Positions 5,727 through 7,220 of a stretch of DNA of 7,220 nt are shown in pieces. Each line of letters opens with the position of its first letter. Position 1 is the stretch's first letter. Origin of the DNA: Actinomycetota bacterium. Its GTDB lineage: Bacteria; Actinomycetota; Actinomycetes; JACCUZ01. The notes under the pieces are model-generated. The model saw only the letters and a program-made list of their open reading frames with translations. It did no database searches and was not told the origin of the DNA. The DNA lies in contig JAVEDA010000299.1 of NCBI GenBank assembly GCA_030841195.1, positions 1 to 7,220 of the forward strand, written 5' to 3'. A program made the translations under genes and the position numbers.

Positions 5727-6383
5727 TTGGTGGAACGCCGCCGTCGCCGGCCGCGCTCCCGCCGGGGCGTCATCGGCGAGCTGTTGCTGCTCGTCGTCGT
5801 CGTGGTGCTCGCCACCTCGATGGTGCGCAGCTTCCTGGTGGCGCCGTTCTCGATCCCGTCCGGCTCGATGGAGCAGACCCTGCACGTCGGTGACCGGATC
5901 CTGGTCGACCGCCTGTCCTACCGGTTCCACGACGTACGCCGGGGAGACATCGTCGTCTTCGACGGCACCGAGGCGTTCGGCCACCTCGGCGACGGAAACG
6001 GCGAGACCGACTACGTGAAGCGGGTCATCGGACTCCCCGGCGACCACGTCATGAGCCTCGGTACCGATGACCATGGCGATGGCAAGGTCTATGTCAACGG
6101 CAAGCCGCTCGCCGAGAGCAAGTACCTGTATCCCGGCGAGGTGGCCTCGAAGACCCCGTTCGACAAGGTGGTGCCCCCTGGCCACCTGTGGTTGATGGGC
6201 GACCACCGGGCCGACTCGCTGGACTCACGCGCCCACACCGGCGAGCCCGGCGGTGGCATGGTGCCGATCGACAAGGTGCTCGGGCGGGTGATGCTCGTCG
6301 TCTGGCCGCTGGACCGGCTCGGCCGGGTGCCCGACTCGGGCCTGCCCGACGCGCCGACCGGAGCGGCGGCGGGGCACCGGTGA
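5727..6383 (+). CDS. lepB: Signal peptidase I, compact form (first of two)
   Basis: This is a membrane-bound serine protease that removes signal peptides from Sec- and Tat-exported proteins on the outer face of the membrane. As called from TTG it has 218 residues. A short arginine-rich cytoplasmic start (VERRRRRPRSRR) precedes one transmembrane helix (about 17-36, LLLLVVVVVLA core). Box B is IPSGSMEQTL with nucleophile S47, box C is RRGDIVVF (71-78), box D is DYVKRVIGLPGD with the general-base K98, and box E is MGDHRADSLDSR (157-168). All catalytic parts are intact. The start is uncertain: TTG 5727 and GTG 5730 are the only usual start codons in this frame before the helix. The nearest AGGA (5710-5713) is 13-16 bases away. 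A second, longer paralogue follows directly; such tandem sets after rplS are known in actinobacteria. Confidence 0.92.
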   Translation: MVERRRRRPRSRRGVIGELLLLVVVVVLATSMVRSFLVAPFSIPSGSMEQTLHVGDRILVDRLSYRFHDVRRGDIVVFDGTEAFGHLGDGNGETDYVKRVIGLPGDHVMSLGTDDHGDGKVYVNGKPLAESKYLYPGEVASKTPFDKVVPPGHLWLMGDHRADSLDSRAHTGEPGGGMVPIDKVLGRVMLVVWPLDRLGRVPDSGLPDAPTGAAAGHR

Positions 6384-6386
6384 CCG

Positions 6387-6392
6387 TAGGCT
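6387..6392 (+). promoter_or_regulatory. Candidate -10 element for the second signal peptidase gene
   Basis: TAGGCT, the same TANNNT hexamer seen 6 bases before ffh, lies 3 bases after the stop of the first signal peptidase gene and 46 bases before the next ATG. No good -35 is seen at the usual distance (6364-6369 is CGGCGG), so confidence is low. It would let the second enzyme be expressed independently. Confidence 0.25.
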
Positions 6393-6401
6393 CTGACTGC
6401 C

Positions 6402-6416
6402 CGGCGATCGTCGCCG
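6402..6416 (+). other. Short perfect palindromic hairpin upstream of the second lepB
   Basis: CGGCGA (6402-6407) and TCGCCG (6411-6416) form a perfect 6-bp stem around TCG. It lies between the candidate -10 and the Shine-Dalgarno. It may be a small operator or an RNA stem-loop near the 5' end of the transcript. No regulator is identifiable. Confidence 0.35.
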
Positions 6417-6424
6417 ACGGGGAC

Positions 6425-6431
6425 GGAAGGA
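6425..6431 (+). promoter_or_regulatory. Strong ribosome binding site that fixes the second lepB start
   Basis: GGAAGGA lies 7 bases before the ATG at 6439. It is among the best Shine-Dalgarno matches in the window and makes this start clear, unlike that of the preceding signal peptidase gene. Confidence 0.75.
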
Positions 6432-6438
6432 CGACGCC

Positions 6439-7220
6439 ATGACGACCGAGGACGGCCGGCGCTCCGCCGACCTGCCCGTCGAGCCGTCCGCCGCCGCGAC
6501 CGGCACCCAGCCGAGCGCCGACCCGGCGCCGAGCGCCCGCCCGGCAGCGGTCCGCACCCGCCGGGCCAAGCCGAAGCACAAGTCGTTCCTGCGCGAGCTG
6601 CCCGGCATCGTGATCACCGCGCTGGTCATCTCGGTGCTCATCAAGACGTTTCTGGTGCAGGCGTTCTACATCCCGTCCGGGTCGATGGAGAACACCCTGC
6701 TGGTCAACGACCGGGTGCTGGTCAACAAGCTGGCCGACAAGCCGGACGAGATCCACCGCGGCGACGTGATCGTGTTCCGCGACCCCGGCGGCTGGCTGAA
6801 CGGGCCGCAGACGGCCTCCCGCGGCGGCCTGCTGGGCCTGGTCCGGGACGGCCTGGTCTTCGTCGGGCTGGCGCCGGCGGCCGGCGAGGAGGACTTGATC
6901 AAGCGGGTCATCGGCGTCGGCGGTGACAAGGTCGTTGGCACTACCACGGGCAAGGTCACGGTCAACGGCGTCCCGCTGGACGAGCCGTACCTGTTCCCCG
7001 GCGACAAGCCGTCGGAGGAGGCGTTCTCAGTGACCGTGCCCGCTGGCGAGCTCTGGGTGATGGGCGACCACCGGTCCGTCTCCGAGGACAGCCGCTTCCA
7101 CACGAAGCAGCCCGGCAAGGGCTTCGTGCCCGTCGACGACGTGATCGGGCGGGCCTTCACCATCGTCTGGCCGCTGGACCGCGCCCGCCTGCTGCACACC
7201 CCCGCTACCTTCGACCAGCC
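6439..7220 (+). CDS. lepB: Signal peptidase I, long form (second of two; runs off the window)
   Basis: The frame is open to the window edge, giving at least 260 residues without a stop. A long Pro/Ala-rich cytoplasmic leader (1-38) is followed by a basic cluster (RTRRAKPKHK, 39-48) and one transmembrane helix (about 53-73). Box B is IPSGSMENTL with nucleophile S82, box C is IHRGDVIVFRDPGG (105-118), box D is DLIKRVIGVGGD with general-base K155, and box E is MGDHRSVSEDSR (208-219). Between boxes C and D it has a roughly 30-residue Gly/Leu-rich insertion (about 119-149) absent from the preceding paralogue. Similar insertions occur in the main LepB of mycobacteria and streptomycetes, so this may be the principal enzyme. 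The catalytic region is complete; probably only a short C-terminal part is missing. Confidence 0.95.
   Translation, partial: MTTEDGRRSADLPVEPSAAATGTQPSADPAPSARPAAVRTRRAKPKHKSFLRELPGIVITALVISVLIKTFLVQAFYIPSGSMENTLLVNDRVLVNKLADKPDEIHRGDVIVFRDPGGWLNGPQTASRGGLLGLVRDGLVFVGLAPAAGEEDLIKRVIGVGGDKVVGTTTGKVTVNGVPLDEPYLFPGDKPSEEAFSVTVPAGELWVMGDHRSVSEDSRFHTKQPGKGFVPVDDVIGRAFTIVWPLDRARLLHTPATFDQ

Noticed and set aside
5701..6018. GTG-started frame (105 codons) with a good upstream GGGG, overlapping the first lepB.
   Set aside because: The product is low-complexity Ser/Cys/Trp/Arg-rich with no domain, while the overlapping frame is a full signal peptidase.
1..7220. CRISPR arrays, tRNA/rRNA genes, IS elements, phage or defence genes.
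   Set aside because: No regularly spaced repeats, cloverleaf-like sequence, transposase motifs or defence domains were seen; nearly all the DNA is accounted for by conserved housekeeping genes.

Overview
The window is a high-GC, gene-dense stretch with strong G/C preference at third codon positions and frequent GTG starts. Gene order and protein features point to an actinobacterium: an Ffh with a Met/Gly/Pro and Lys-rich tail, an S16 protein with a long Ala/Glu/Pro tail, and tandem signal peptidases after rplS. The genus cannot be named from the sequence alone. All genes lie on the + strand.

Layout. Bases 1-63 hold a short gap that may include the last codons of an upstream gene, plus a candidate leaderless promoter. 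Then comes ffh (64-1608), the protein subunit of the signal recognition particle. An amidohydrolase-superfamily gene (1611-2705) starts 2 bases after it. A 252-base gap (2706-2957) contains a striking long imperfect hairpin (2710-2791), a likely promoter and a structured leader. The classical ribosome/tRNA-modification operon follows: rpsP (S16), khpA (KH-domain RNA-binding protein), rimM (30S maturation factor), trmD (tRNA m1G37 methyltransferase) and rplS (L19). The spacings are 3, 28, 1 and 128 bases. The window ends with two type I signal peptidase genes: a compact one (5727-6383) and a longer one (6439 to beyond the edge).

Functionally, the region joins ribosome assembly and decoding fidelity (S16, KhpA, RimM, TrmD, L19) with protein export (Ffh delivers nascent chains to the Sec translocon; the signal peptidases remove signal peptides afterwards). 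I found no phage, IS, CRISPR, defence or biosynthetic system, and I do not claim one. The points most worth a second look are the 27-base-pair hairpin before rpsP, a glutamate in TrmD where the family's proposed catalytic aspartate normally sits, the unusually long acidic tail of S16, and the uncertain start of the first signal peptidase.
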